Positions 24,535 to 32,833 are shown, numbered from the stretch's first letter. The stretch is DNA of 33,327 bases from an uncultured Pseudomonadota bacterium (GCA_937124575.1 CAKZKY010000259.1:1-33327); one strand, 5' to 3'. The notes: a model not told the origin generated them from the letters alone. Program-made: numbers and translations.

Positions 24535-25332
24535 TTACTTACTTCTCTTCATCTTCTCATGTTCGAAGATGTCGATTGCCTCTTGGACAGTTGCTTTCTT
24601 ATGGATGATGGCGCGCAGGGCCTTGATCATCGCTACTGGATGGTCATGTTGCCAAATGTTTCGGCCCAGATTGACCCCAATGGCCCCCTTTTGCATGCCA
24701 TCGTAAACAAACTCGAATACTTCTCTTTCCGTATCCACCTTTGGTCCACCTGCCATAACCACAGGCACAGGACAGCCATTAACCACCTTGTCGAAATTCT
24801 CGCACCAGTAGGTCTTCACAATCCTGGCACCCAACTCAGCGGCAATCCGGCAACTTAAGGCAAGGTAGCGGGCATCTCTCTTTTCCAATTCCTTGCCAAC
24901 AGCCGTCACGGCCATCACAGGGATACCGTACTTTTCTCCTTCATCGACGAGCTTTGCAAGGTTGAGGAGGTTCTCTTTCTCATGCTCGCTACCGATGAAG
25001 ATTGAGATGCCCACAGCCGCTACATTGAGCCGAATGGCCTCTTCCATGGAGGTCGTAAGACCTTCATCGGAAAGGTCTTTTCCAACCATACTCGTCCCTC
25101 CTGAAACTCGGAGGATAATGGGTTTGGTATGTTCTGGATCAATTGAAGCCCGTAGGACGCCTCTCGTCACAAAAAGGGCATCACAATAAGGTAGCAGAGG
25201 TTTGATCGTCTCACCGGGTTTTTCCAGTTTTCGGGTAGGCCCCTGAAAGTAGCCATGATCGATCGGCAAGAAGAGACAATGTCCATCCGATTGAATCAAC
25301 TGTGCCAAACGATTCCTCATTCCCCATTCCAT
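24535..25332 (-). CDS. DhnA/LsrF-type class I aldolase or thiolase
   Basis: This is a 265-residue (beta/alpha)8 Schiff-base enzyme. It closely resembles LsrF (3-hydroxy-5-phosphonooxypentane-2,4-dione thiolase) in WGMRNRL, DHGYFQGPT, LRVSGGTS, AVTAVGKELE, AAELGARIVKTYW and GRNIWQHDHPVAM. The catalytic lysine is K173 in VKTYW. It lacks about 25-50 N-terminal residues of the E. coli protein, starting directly at MEWGMRNRL. No other lsr genes are nearby, so autoinducer-2 breakdown is unlikely to be its only role. A related DhnA-type aldolase activity for sugar phosphates or aromatic precursors is equally possible. It is the last gene of the minus-strand glnA-to-aldolase run. Confidence 0.85.
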   Translation of the reverse strand: MEWGMRNRLAQLIQSDGHCLFLPIDHGYFQGPTRKLEKPGETIKPLLPYCDALFVTRGVLRASIDPEHTKPIILRVSGGTSMVGKDLSDEGLTTSMEEAIRLNVAAVGISIFIGSEHEKENLLNLAKLVDEGEKYGIPVMAVTAVGKELEKRDARYLALSCRIAAELGARIVKTYWCENFDKVVNGCPVPVVMAGGPKVDTEREVFEFVYDGMQKGAIGVNLGRNIWQHDHPVAMIKALRAIIHKKATVQEAIDIFEHEKMKRSK

Positions 25333-25362
25333 AATGATCCCCCTTTTGAGATCTCAGATTTA

Positions 25363-25398
25363 AGATTTGAGATTGAAAAAATCTGCAATCTGAAATCT
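25363..25398. repeat. Inverted repeat between leuB and the aldolase gene
   Basis: AGATTTGAGATT (25363-25374) and AATCTGAAATCT (25387-25398) pair with one mismatch around a 12-base loop. Further ATCT/AGAT words continue from about 25347 to 25411. Confidence 0.55.
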
Positions 25399-25410
25399 AC
25401 AATCCGCAAT

Positions 25411-26469
25411 CTACTTTCCAATAATATACTTCACCACCAGATCGCCAACCTGAGAGGTGCTGTAGCCCATCTTGCCTGCGCTTAAGCTCTTCACATCGTT
25501 CTTCACCACTTCCATAATGGCCGCTTCAATGGCTCTGGCTGCCTCCTCTTCACTAAGGTTTTCCATCATCATCTGACACGCTGCAATGGCTGCTAAGGGG
25601 CTGACGACCCCTTTTCCAGTATATTTGGGTGCAGACCCCCCCATGGGTTCAAACATCGAAACGCCTTTGGGATTAATATTTCCTCCTGCCGCAATGCCAA
25701 GACCTCCCTGAATTATGGCTGCCAAATCGGTGATGATGTCTCCGAACATATTATCGGTTACGATCACATCGAACCACTCGGGATTCTTCACCATCCACAT
25801 GCAGATGGCATCGACATGGGCATAATCGGTCTCAATATCGCTATACTCCTTTGCCACTTCTTTGAAGGTCCTCTCCCATAGGTCGAAGGCATAAGTGAGG
25901 ACATTTGTCTTTCCACAGAGTGTGACCTTTTTCTTCTTGTTCCGCTTTCGACAGAACTCAAAGGCATAACGGAGACACCGTTCCACGCCCCTGCGGGTAT
26001 GGATCGCTTCTTGAACTGCAATTTCATCAGGAGTGCCTTTTTTGTGAAATCCTCCTGCTCCTAAGTAGGCACCTTCCGTATTCTCCCGGACAACGACAAA
26101 ATCGATGTCTTCAGGCCCCTTGTCTTTCAAAGGGGTCTCCACACCTGGATAGAGTTTCACCGGCCTGAGATTGATATACTGATCCAGTTCAAAACGGGTC
26201 TTCAGCAGAATCCCCTTCTCAAGGATTCCTGGTTTAACGTCCGGGTGACCGATGGCTCCGAGATAGATGGCATCCATCTTGCGAAACTCATCAAGGGTCT
26301 CGTCCGGAAGAATAACCCCTGTCTTAAGGTAATGATCGCCTCCCAAATGGTAATGGATCAACTCATACTTAAAATTGAACTTTTCGGAGACGGCCTTCAG
26401 AACCTTCAGCCCCTCAGCCACGACCTCCGGGCCGGTTCCGTCTCCAGGAATCACTGCAATTTTGTACAT
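25411..26469 (-). CDS. leuB: 3-isopropylmalate dehydrogenase (LeuB-like)
   Basis: This is a 352-residue NAD-dependent beta-decarboxylating dehydrogenase. The N-terminal IPGDGTGPEVV, RPVKLYPGVETPL, VVRENTEGAY, the metal-site segment VTDNMFGDIITDLAA, and EPMGGSAPKYTGKG identify the isopropylmalate/isocitrate family. It best fits leucine synthesis (LeuB). Close relatives use tartrate or homoisocitrate, and no leuA, leuC or leuD is in the window to confirm the pathway. It lies between purD and the aldolase, with repeat sequence on both sides. The start is ATG 26469. Confidence 0.85.
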   Translation of the reverse strand: MYKIAVIPGDGTGPEVVAEGLKVLKAVSEKFNFKYELIHYHLGGDHYLKTGVILPDETLDEFRKMDAIYLGAIGHPDVKPGILEKGILLKTRFELDQYINLRPVKLYPGVETPLKDKGPEDIDFVVVRENTEGAYLGAGGFHKKGTPDEIAVQEAIHTRRGVERCLRYAFEFCRKRNKKKKVTLCGKTNVLTYAFDLWERTFKEVAKEYSDIETDYAHVDAICMWMVKNPEWFDVIVTDNMFGDIITDLAAIIQGGLGIAAGGNINPKGVSMFEPMGGSAPKYTGKGVVSPLAAIAACQMMMENLSEEEAARAIEAAIMEVVKNDVKSLSAGKMGYSTSQVGDLVVKYIIGK

Positions 26470-26557
26470 GGTTCTCCTCTCTTATTCGCAATCCTCCGTG
26501 ATAAAGGGATATCCGCAAACAACGAAAAAATGGTACAGTATAGGTAAAGGTTAGGGT

Positions 26558-26573
26558 TACGAAGCCCGTATCG
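26558..26573. repeat. 16-base word shared with 31744-31759 (copy 1)
   Basis: TACGAAGCCCGTATCG is identical at both places, on the same strand and each preceded by GGGTTAC-like sequence. Here it lies between leuB and purD, flanked by GGTAAAGGTTAGGG and GGTTATCG words. Confidence 0.6.
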
Positions 26574-26601
26574 GTTATCGTCAAAGGGTAAAGGTGAAAA
26601 G

Positions 26602-27879
26602 TTAATACGATCGGCACAACGCCTTCTTGCCGATATCTTTCCGGTAATGGACACCTTCCCAGGAAATCTTCTGAACTGCCTCATAAGCCCTTTCGATGGC
26701 TTTCGGAATATTCGCTCCCAAACCGGTTACGCCTAAAACTCTCCCTCCATTGGTAATGATCTTGCCATCGCCAAAAGCAGTGCCCGCATGAAAGACGAAG
26801 ACGTCCTCCATCTTCGAAACCTCTTTTAACCCTTCGATTACCTTTCCTCTTTCGTAGGCTCCAGGATACCCCTTCGATGCCATGACCACACAGACCGAAG
26901 CCTTATCCTCCCATTCGATCTGGCACTGAGAGAGCTCTCCATGGATACAGGCTTCGAGAATGGGAATTAAGTCTCCCTTCATACGCATCAGCACTGGTTG
27001 AGTCTCCGGATCTCCGAAGCGGGCATTGAATTCCAGTACCTTAGGATGACCGTTATGGATCATCAACCCAGCATAGATGACCCCCTTATAGGGTCTTCCC
27101 TCTTCTGCCATTCCCTGAATGATCGGCCTTAAAATCTTCTCAATGATTCTCTGATTGACCTCGTCTGTGACCACAGGTGCAGGAGAGTAAGCCCCCATGC
27201 CTCCAGTATTGGGTCCCTCATCGGCGTCAAAAACTGGCTTATGGTCCTGAGAAGAAGCTAACGGAAGAATGGCTTTCCCATCCGTAAAGGCAAGATAGGA
27301 AGCTTCTTCCCCTACCAGATACTCCTCAATCACCACCCGACGCCCTGCTTCACCAAAAACTTTTTTCACCATGATCTGATCTACCGATTGGATGGCCTCT
27401 TCAACAGTTTTACAGAGGATGACCCCTTTGCCTGCAGCCAGACCATCTGCCTTCACCACGATGGGAGCGTCCTGTTTACGAATATAGTTGATTGCGTCTC
27501 CCTGATCTTCAAATACTTCATAAGCGGCAGTCGGAATATGATACTTCTTCATCATCCCCTTGGCAAAACCTTTGCTTCCTTCAAGCTCAGCTGCCTTCTG
27601 GCTTGCTCCAAAGATGGAGAGCCCTTTCGACTCGAAGAGATCAACGATACCCCGTGTGAGAGGCTCTTCTGGCCCAACCACAGTAAGGTCAATCTCCTCC
27701 TTCAATGCAAAATCGAGAAGACGACTTAAATCATTCGCTTGGATGGGAACGAGGGTCGCCTGCTCCGAGATTCCTGCATTTCCTGGAGCACAATAGACCT
27801 TCGTGACTTTCGGGCTCTGTCTGATCTTCCAAACCAGAGCATGCTCCCTGCCACCACCACCGACTACCAGCACCCTCAT
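26602..27879 (-). CDS. purD: Phosphoribosylamine--glycine ligase (PurD)
   Basis: This is the second enzyme of purine synthesis, an ATP-grasp ligase of 425 residues, cytosolic. The N-terminus MRVLVVGGGGREHAL, VVGPEEPLTRGIVD, KADGLAAGKGVIL, GPNTGGMGAYSPAP, and LEFNARFGDPETQP are all diagnostic. It follows purH on the same strand after a 116-base repeat region, so the two purine genes are a likely unit. The start is ATG 27879. Confidence 0.96.
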   Translation of the reverse strand: MRVLVVGGGGREHALVWKIRQSPKVTKVYCAPGNAGISEQATLVPIQANDLSRLLDFALKEEIDLTVVGPEEPLTRGIVDLFESKGLSIFGASQKAAELEGSKGFAKGMMKKYHIPTAAYEVFEDQGDAINYIRKQDAPIVVKADGLAAGKGVILCKTVEEAIQSVDQIMVKKVFGEAGRRVVIEEYLVGEEASYLAFTDGKAILPLASSQDHKPVFDADEGPNTGGMGAYSPAPVVTDEVNQRIIEKILRPIIQGMAEEGRPYKGVIYAGLMIHNGHPKVLEFNARFGDPETQPVLMRMKGDLIPILEACIHGELSQCQIEWEDKASVCVVMASKGYPGAYERGKVIEGLKEVSKMEDVFVFHAGTAFGDGKIITNGGRVLGVTGLGANIPKAIERAYEAVQKISWEGVHYRKDIGKKALCRSY

Positions 27880-27904
27880 ATGTCCCTCGTGATTCGTATT
27901 GCAA

Positions 27905-27989
27905 AAGTGACTAAAGTTAAAAGTGAGCCAAAGTGTCTAAAGTGATACCGATCTCAAAATTTTAAGCATTTTAGTCATTTTAGTCACTT
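27905..27989. repeat. Inverted repeat region between purH and purD
   Basis: AAGTGACTAAA (27905-27915) and TTTAGTCACTT (27979-27989) are perfect 11-base arms. The same words recur with small changes through 27896-28016 and reach into the last codons of purH. Confidence 0.6.
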
Positions 27990-27995
27990 AAAACT

Positions 27996-29558
27996 TTAGT
28001 GCCTAAAGTGTCTCATTCCAGTAAAGACCATGGCGATGTTATATTCGTCAGCGGCTGCAATCACTTCATCATCTCGAATCGAACCACCGGGTTGGATGAT
28101 CGCTGTAGCGCCTGCCTCTGCTCCAGCATCCACGCCATCCCTGAAAGGAAACATCGCATCCGAAGCCAGTACTGTGCCTTTGGTTGAGGACTGCGCCTTC
28201 ATCTTGGCCAAGCGAGTTGAATCAATCCGACTCATCTGGCCTGCCCCTATGCCAATGGTCCGATCTTCTCTAACCAAGACAATGGCATTTGACTTGACAT
28301 GCTTAGCCACCTTCCATCCAAAGGCCATGGCCCTCTTCTCTTCTTCTGTTGGTTTCCTTTTCGTAACGACCTTCCACTGTTCCATTGGAACTTTACCAAG
28401 ATCCCGGTCCTGGACCAGAAGCCCACCCACCACCTTTTTGAAATCGAATCCCTTTTGAAGAACATAGGAAGACAGGGGTGGTGTTTGAAGGATACGAAGG
28501 TCTTTCTTTGCCTTAAGAATCTCCAAGGCTTCTGGATCAAATCCCGGAGCAATGATCGCTTCAAGGAAGATCGGAAGCATCTCCTTTGCCGTCTCTGGAT
28601 CAACTGGCCGGTTGAACCCGACAATACCCCCAAATGCTGAGACTGGGTCACAGTCTCTTGCTTTTTTATAGGCATCAACCAGTCCCGTTAAAGAGACGGC
28701 CACGCCACATGGATTATTATGTTTGATGATGACCACAGCCGGCTCTTCAAACTCCTTGACCGTTTCATAAGCAGAATCAAGGTCGAGAATATTGTTATAA
28801 GAGAGCTCTTTCCCCTGAAGCTGGACAGCATTGGACACAGAGGGTTCAGTCAATAAATATTCGCGATAGAAAGCCGCCTTCTGGTGTGGATTCTCCCCAT
28901 AGCGGAGTTCCTGCGCCTTCTTCACTTGAAATGTGAATGTTTCCGGAAATTCATAAACCTTCTTGTCTTTTTCGATCTGCCCGAGATAATTGGAAATCGC
29001 CCCGTCATAGCGTGCCGTATGTTGGAATACTTTTCTTGCCAACCGGAAATTGGTCTCAAGGGAAACCTCCCCTTTCTCCTTCAATTCAGAGAGAATTGTC
29101 TCATAATCACTCGGATCCACCACAACCGTCACATCCGGATAATTCTTTGCTGCTGACCGGAGCATGGTTGGCCCGCCGATATCAATATTTTCGATGGCAT
29201 CTTCGAGACTGCAATCCTCCTTTGCTACAGTTGCTTCAAAGGGATAAAGATTGACCGCCACCAGGTCAATAGGAAGGATACCATGCTCTTTCATCTTTGC
29301 AACATGTTCCGGCTTCGATCTCTGGCCCAAAAGCCCTCCATGGACTTTCGGATGAAGGGTCTTCACCCTGCCATCCATCATCTCTGGAAACCCTGTAAGT
29401 TCCGAGATGTCTTTTACCAGAATCCCATTCTCTCTCAATGTTTTGGCTGTCCCTCCGGTCGAAAGGATCTCCACACCCATCTCTGCCAGACCTTTGGCAA
29501 ATGAGACCACCCCTGTCTTATCCGATACACTGACAATCGCCCTTTTGATCTGACCCAT
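27996..29558 (-). CDS. purH: Bifunctional AICAR transformylase / IMP cyclohydrolase (PurH)
   Basis: This enzyme performs the last two steps of IMP synthesis, 520 residues. The N-terminal MGS-like cyclohydrolase domain (about 1-195) includes [39 protein letters not shown] and [16 protein letters not shown]. The transformylase domain includes [22 protein letters not shown] (the catalytic K-H pair), SNAIVLV, and the C-terminal GMRHFRH. Everything expected is present. The stop codon lies at the edge of the repeat region shared with the purD upstream gap. Confidence 0.97.
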   Translation of the reverse strand: MGQIKRAIVSVSDKTGVVSFAKGLAEMGVEILSTGGTAKTLRENGILVKDISELTGFPEMMDGRVKTLHPKVHGGLLGQRSKPEHVAKMKEHGILPIDLVAVNLYPFEATVAKEDCSLEDAIENIDIGGPTMLRSAAKNYPDVTVVVDPSDYETILSELKEKGEVSLETNFRLARKVFQHTARYDGAISNYLGQIEKDKKVYEFPETFTFQVKKAQELRYGENPHQKAAFYREYLLTEPSVSNAVQLQGKELSYNNILDLDSAYETVKEFEEPAVVIIKHNNPCGVAVSLTGLVDAYKKARDCDPVSAFGGIVGFNRPVDPETAKEMLPIFLEAIIAPGFDPEALEILKAKKDLRILQTPPLSSYVLQKGFDFKKVVGGLLVQDRDLGKVPMEQWKVVTKRKPTEEEKRAMAFGWKVAKHVKSNAIVLVREDRTIGIGAGQMSRIDSTRLAKMKAQSSTKGTVLASDAMFPFRDGVDAGAEAGATAIIQPGGSIRDDEVIAAADEYNIAMVFTGMRHFRH

Positions 29559-29590
29559 CTCTTAACCCCCCTTATAATTTCGGATTGCAT

Positions 29591-29637
29591 AACCCCTCCT
29601 CTCCTTCCCTTAACCTAAGGGGAGGTAGGGTGGGGTT
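29591..29637. repeat. C/T-rich imperfect hairpin between the LUD gene and purH
   Basis: AACCCC (29591-29596) pairs with GGGGTT (29632-29637). Internal CCTCC/GGAGG and CCCTTA/TAAGG segments extend the stem with bulges. It is another self-complementary intergenic repeat. No T tract follows on the minus strand, so it is not a clear terminator. Confidence 0.5.
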
Positions 29638-29660
29638 ACTTCAATTTTAAATCTGCAATT

Positions 29661-30302
29661 TTAAAAACCTAGCTGCTCTCCAACAATTATAATTAACACA
29701 TCCGTCAAGGATGGCCTTCTCTCATGAATGACAATGACCCTACAGATCCTATTAGGAGAGTTGCAATCCACACATCTTCCAACCTTTGCACAGGGCACAT
29801 CAATATTGAGTCGTCTCGCATTGAGTGGAGCGGACACATTCTTGATTCTCTTGATCGCCTCCTCTACGTTCTCGATGATCTTGTTATAACCCGCTACCAG
29901 AATGACCTTGCCTGGACCAAAGACCGAGGCATTAACTCGATTTCCAATCCCATCAATATTGACCAGCTCCCCGTTCAGGGTGATGGCATTAACACTACTC
30001 AGGAAGAGATCACAGGTCATCTGTGCTTTGCGAATTTGTAAAATTTCCTCCTTCGAAAGTCCTGGTTTCCAGTGATTATAGACAACATTTCCCTGGCCTT
30101 CGAGTCGTTCCACAATTCCCAACTCTCTGACAGTCACTGAACCGCCCACACCGACCTTCTGCTGAGGAACGACATACTTCCAAATCTCTTCGGTTGCCTC
30201 CTTCTTATCCTTCACAAAGATCGCCTTAAAATCATGAGCCTCCAATCTCTCAATAGCCCTCTTGACTCGTTCCTCGATCCACCATTGCTTAATAGGGTCC
30301 AT
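29661..30302 (-). CDS. LUD-domain protein (LutC/DUF162-like) with C-terminal cysteine cluster
   Basis: This 213-residue soluble protein belongs to the LUD superfamily (PF02589), often labelled lactate utilization protein. Typical segments are KVGVGGSVTVRELG (49-62), DLFLSSVNAITLNGELVNIDG and PGKVILVAGYNKI. Four cysteines, C171, C177, C180 and C187, form a C-x5-C-x2-C-x6-C pattern that could bind a metal or iron-sulfur cluster. There is no LutA or LutB nearby, so lactate oxidation is not supported. It starts ten bases after glnA with a strong GGAGG site, so it is co-transcribed and possibly coupled with glutamine synthetase. The function is unknown. Confidence 0.85.
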   Translation of the reverse strand: MDPIKQWWIEERVKRAIERLEAHDFKAIFVKDKKEATEEIWKYVVPQQKVGVGGSVTVRELGIVERLEGQGNVVYNHWKPGLSKEEILQIRKAQMTCDLFLSSVNAITLNGELVNIDGIGNRVNASVFGPGKVILVAGYNKIIENVEEAIKRIKNVSAPLNARRLNIDVPCAKVGRCVDCNSPNRICRVIVIHERRPSLTDVLIIIVGEQLGF

Positions 30303-30312
30303 TCTTCCCTCC

Positions 30313-31644
30313 TTACAAAACCGAAAAATACTGCTCTAACTCATAGTCTGTGACGCGGGAGCGGTAACGCTCCCATTCGACCTTCTTATTCTCAATAAAC
30401 TTATAGAAGACTTCGTCTCCGAGGGCTCTTCGTACCAGATCACTTTTCTCCGTGACCTGAATCGCTTCCCAGAGGTCCTCTGGTAGGGTTTCAATCCGAT
30501 GTCTCCTTCTCTCTTTTTCGGTCATCTCATAGACATTTCTCTCCACCGGATCTCTTAAAGGATACTTCTTCTCGATCCCCTCTAGCCCAGCCGCCAACAT
30601 CACAGAGAAGGCTAAATAGGGATTGCAGGCCGGATCTGGGCACCGGTATTCCACACGGGTCGCAAGCTCCTTTCCTGGTTTGTAGACGGGGATTCGGATG
30701 AGATCGGAGCGGTTCTTCTGTGCCCAAGAGATATAGACCGGCGCTTCGTAACCAGGCACCAACCGCTTATAGGAGTTTACCCATTGATTGGTAACCAGGG
30801 TGATCTCACGGGCATGCTTCATCAGTCCGGCAATATAATGTTTGGCGACATCGGATAGATGATACTTATCTTTCGGATCGAAAAAGGCATTCTTACTTCC
30901 TTTAAAAAGAGACTGATGTGTATGCATCCCACTTCCGTTGATTCCAAAAACAGGTTTAGGCATGAAACTGGCATATACACCATTCTTTAGAGCTACCTCT
31001 TTGACGACCAATCGGTAGATCATCGTATTATCGGCCATCGTTAAGGCATCTGTATACTTTAAATCAATTTCATGTTGACTGGGTGCGGCTTCATGGTGGC
31101 TGTATTCAACTTGGATGCCCATCTCTTCCAGGACCATAACAGCCTGTTTGCGGAGGTCGCTTGCCACATCAAGAGGGGTCAAATCGAAATAGCCTCCTGA
31201 ATCGAGAAGCTCTGGCTTGCCCGAAGAATTCCTAAAATAGAAAAACTCCAGCTCTGGGCCTACGTTAAAGGTGTATCCCATCTTTTGAGCCCTCTCCAGA
31301 TTCCTCTTTAACACCCAGCGAGGATCACTCTGATAAGGTTTCCCATCGGGCTGTAGGATGTCGCAGAACATGACCGCCACCACATGGTCATTTGCCTTCC
31401 AGGGGAAAATCCTGAAGGTAGATGGATCAGGCTTGGCCACCATATCGCTTTCATCAATCCTTGCAAAACCGGCCACAGAGGAGCCGTCAAACCCCATTCC
31501 GTCTTCAAGAGCTGATTCTAATTCGCGAATGGTGATCGCAAAGCTCTTCAAAAAGCCGAGGATATCGGAGAACCATAGCCTGACAAACCTGACCTTCTTC
31601 TCCTTTGCAATCCTCAGAACATCCTCTCTACTTAATTTAGCCAT
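30313..31644 (-). CDS. glnA: Glutamine synthetase type I, alpha subtype
   Basis: This is a type I glutamine synthetase, 443 residues, forming dodecamers and joining ammonia to glutamate. The beta-Grasp N-domain with FDGSSVAGF, the catalytic NVGPELEFFYF, HHEAAPSQHEID, NGSGMHTHQSL, and RVEYRCPDPACNPYLA are present. The length and the lack of the 25-residue insertion place it in the alpha subtype, which is normally not adenylylated. The tyrosine in RNVYEMT sits near the adenylylation position of beta enzymes, but the flanking residues are of the alpha type. GAGGGGG stands just before ATG 31644. The divergent neighbour is an ANTAR regulator. Confidence 0.95.
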   Translation of the reverse strand: MAKLSREDVLRIAKEKKVRFVRLWFSDILGFLKSFAITIRELESALEDGMGFDGSSVAGFARIDESDMVAKPDPSTFRIFPWKANDHVVAVMFCDILQPDGKPYQSDPRWVLKRNLERAQKMGYTFNVGPELEFFYFRNSSGKPELLDSGGYFDLTPLDVASDLRKQAVMVLEEMGIQVEYSHHEAAPSQHEIDLKYTDALTMADNTMIYRLVVKEVALKNGVYASFMPKPVFGINGSGMHTHQSLFKGSKNAFFDPKDKYHLSDVAKHYIAGLMKHAREITLVTNQWVNSYKRLVPGYEAPVYISWAQKNRSDLIRIPVYKPGKELATRVEYRCPDPACNPYLAFSVMLAAGLEGIEKKYPLRDPVERNVYEMTEKERRRHRIETLPEDLWEAIQVTEKSDLVRRALGDEVFYKFIENKKVEWERYRSRVTDYELEQYFSVL

Positions 31645-31691
31645 AAGTTCCCCCTCTGATTAAGAATTGAACGAATCCTGTATGACGGATT

Positions 31692-31726
31692 GGTCTCTCC
31701 TAAAGATTGAAAATACTCTGGAGACC
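31692..31726 (-). promoter_or_regulatory. Inverted repeat in the glnA leader
   Basis: GGTCTCTCC (31692-31700) and GGAGACC (31720-31726) pair with a two-base bulge about 50 bases before the glnA start. It has no T tract and its loop is not a six-base loop. It is neither a standard terminator nor an obvious ANTAR target, but it is a candidate regulatory structure. Confidence 0.3.
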
Positions 31727-31743
31727 TGGATCAGGGTTACGGC

Positions 31744-31759
31744 TACGAAGCCCGTATCG
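31744..31759. repeat. 16-base word shared with 26558-26573 (copy 2)
   Basis: TACGAAGCCCGTATCG is identical to the copy between leuB and purD. Here the related words GGTTAC, GGTTAGG and CGTTACCGATAACC surround it up to about 31830, so the two gaps carry members of one repeat family. Confidence 0.6.
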
Positions 31760-31907
31760 TTCATAAAAGGTTAGGTCCAAGGTCTTTAACTCTTTTCTAT
31801 ACGGAACGTTACCGATAACCGAAACAGGCATCATAACCTTTGCCGTCATAAAAAACCCTTTACTTCCAATTAGACTCTGTCCATAAACTAATTTTTCCAA
31901 GAAAGGT

Positions 31908-31978
31908 ATCATTTCGGCGAAACCCGGAATCCAGTTCTCTCAAGGACTTCTGGATGCCGGATCAAGTCCGGAATGACG
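31908..31978. repeat. Intergenic hairpin element upstream of glnA and the ANTAR gene
   Basis: CCGGAATCCAG (31924-31934) and CTGGATGCCGG (31950-31960) pair with one mismatch. A second small hairpin, CCGGA/TCCGG (31957-31961 and 31967-31971), overlaps it. The ends ATCATTTC and GGAATGAC are roughly inverted. It looks like the dispersed 'GGAATGAC' repeats common in many bacterial genomes. Confidence 0.6.
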
Positions 31979-32067
31979 GACAAACTGAATTTATAAACAG
32001 AAACTAATTAAAGATAGAACAGGTTTAGCATAATCCCCCTTCTCGGGTCAACCCCAATGTCTTCCAA

Positions 32068-32096
32068 TTGACAATGATTCACCTTTTTTGTAAATT
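32068..32096 (+). promoter_or_regulatory. Sigma70-like promoter of the GAF-ANTAR gene
   Basis: A perfect TTGACA (32068-32073) is followed after 17 bases by TAAATT (32091-32096). Transcription near 32103 would leave the ATG at 32105 practically without leader. It fits a start at TTG 32129, which has its own ribosome site. Confidence 0.55.
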
Positions 32097-32128
32097 AAGT
32101 CCAAATGGCTAAGAAAGGAGTTCCCACA

Positions 32129-32833
32129 TTGCTTTACAAAAAGACTTCCTACAAACAGCAGATCAAGGCCCTCACTGAAATCAGCAAGGCCATCTCGTCA
32201 GATAGGTACCTTGATGATATTCTAAAACTGATCGTGACAGTCACGGCCAATGTGATGGACTCAAAGATCTGCTCTCTCTGGCTTCTCGATGAGAAAGAGA
32301 AGGCTCTCAAAATCCGAGCCACCCAAACCATGAGCGAGGAATATCTGAAAGAGAGGAGCCTAAAATTGGGTGAGGGTGTTGTAGGCTATGTGGCCCAGAC
32401 CAAAAAACCCCTGGCCATCCTCGATGTCCTCAAAGAGCCCCGGTATAAGGAGAAAGAGTTGGCAAAAAAGGAAGGTCTGGTCTCCATGCTGAGCGTCCCT
32501 CTTGCCATTAAGGATAAGGTCATCGGCGTGATCAACTGCTATACCTCTTATCCTCATCAATTTACCGAAGCAGAACAAGACATGCTTACGGCAGTTGCCA
32601 GTCAAGCCGCCATCTGTATTGAGAGTACGGAGTTGATGGTAAAAACTAAGGTGATCCAAGAGGAATTGGAGGTTCGAAAACTGATCGAAAGAGCAAAGGG
32701 TATTCTGATGAAACGGCAGGGGCTGAGCGAAGAGGAAGCCTTCAAACGGATCCGCAAGGCGAGCATGGATAGCCGAAAAACGATGCGCGAAATCGCCGAA
32801 GCCATCCTCCTCACCGACAAAATGGGTGGGTAG
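32129..32833 (+). CDS. GAF-ANTAR regulatory protein (RNA-binding antiterminator)
   Basis: This is a 234-residue cytosolic regulator. A GAF sensor domain spans about residues 10-165 (ILKLIVTVTANVM, ICSLWLLDEKE, LGEGVVGYVAQ, SMLSVPLAIKDKVIGVINCY, ASQAAICIEST). A helical linker follows, then an ANTAR domain (KLIERAKGILMKRQGLSEEEAFKRIR, SMDSRKTMREIAEAIL). ANTAR proteins bind paired hairpins in nascent RNA and prevent termination, often of nitrogen genes. Its divergent position beside glnA suggests nitrogen control. The start is TTG 32129, preceded by AAAGGAG at eight bases and near the usual family N-terminus. The alternative ATG 32105 (242 residues) lacks a ribosome site. Confidence 0.88.
   Translation: MLYKKTSYKQQIKALTEISKAISSDRYLDDILKLIVTVTANVMDSKICSLWLLDEKEKALKIRATQTMSEEYLKERSLKLGEGVVGYVAQTKKPLAILDVLKEPRYKEKELAKKEGLVSMLSVPLAIKDKVIGVINCYTSYPHQFTEAEQDMLTAVASQAAICIESTELMVKTKVIQEELEVRKLIERAKGILMKRQGLSEEEAFKRIRKASMDSRKTMREIAEAILLTDKMGG

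Noticed and set aside
25363-25409. CRISPR-like repeats in the ATCT-rich gap
   Set aside because: The words are short, variable and in both orientations, without constant-length repeats and unique spacers; no cas gene is present.
29591-29637. Terminator after the LUD gene
   Set aside because: The stem is bulged and is not followed by a T run in the direction of transcription, so a repeat is the better description.
31692-31726. ANTAR target hairpin ahead of glnA
   Set aside because: The inverted repeat has a loop of about 19 bases and lacks the paired six-base loops with A and G at fixed positions.
31700-31912. 70-codon open frame on the minus strand upstream of glnA
   Set aside because: It runs through the dispersed repeat containing the shared 16-base word, so the translation reflects repeat sequence and not a gene.
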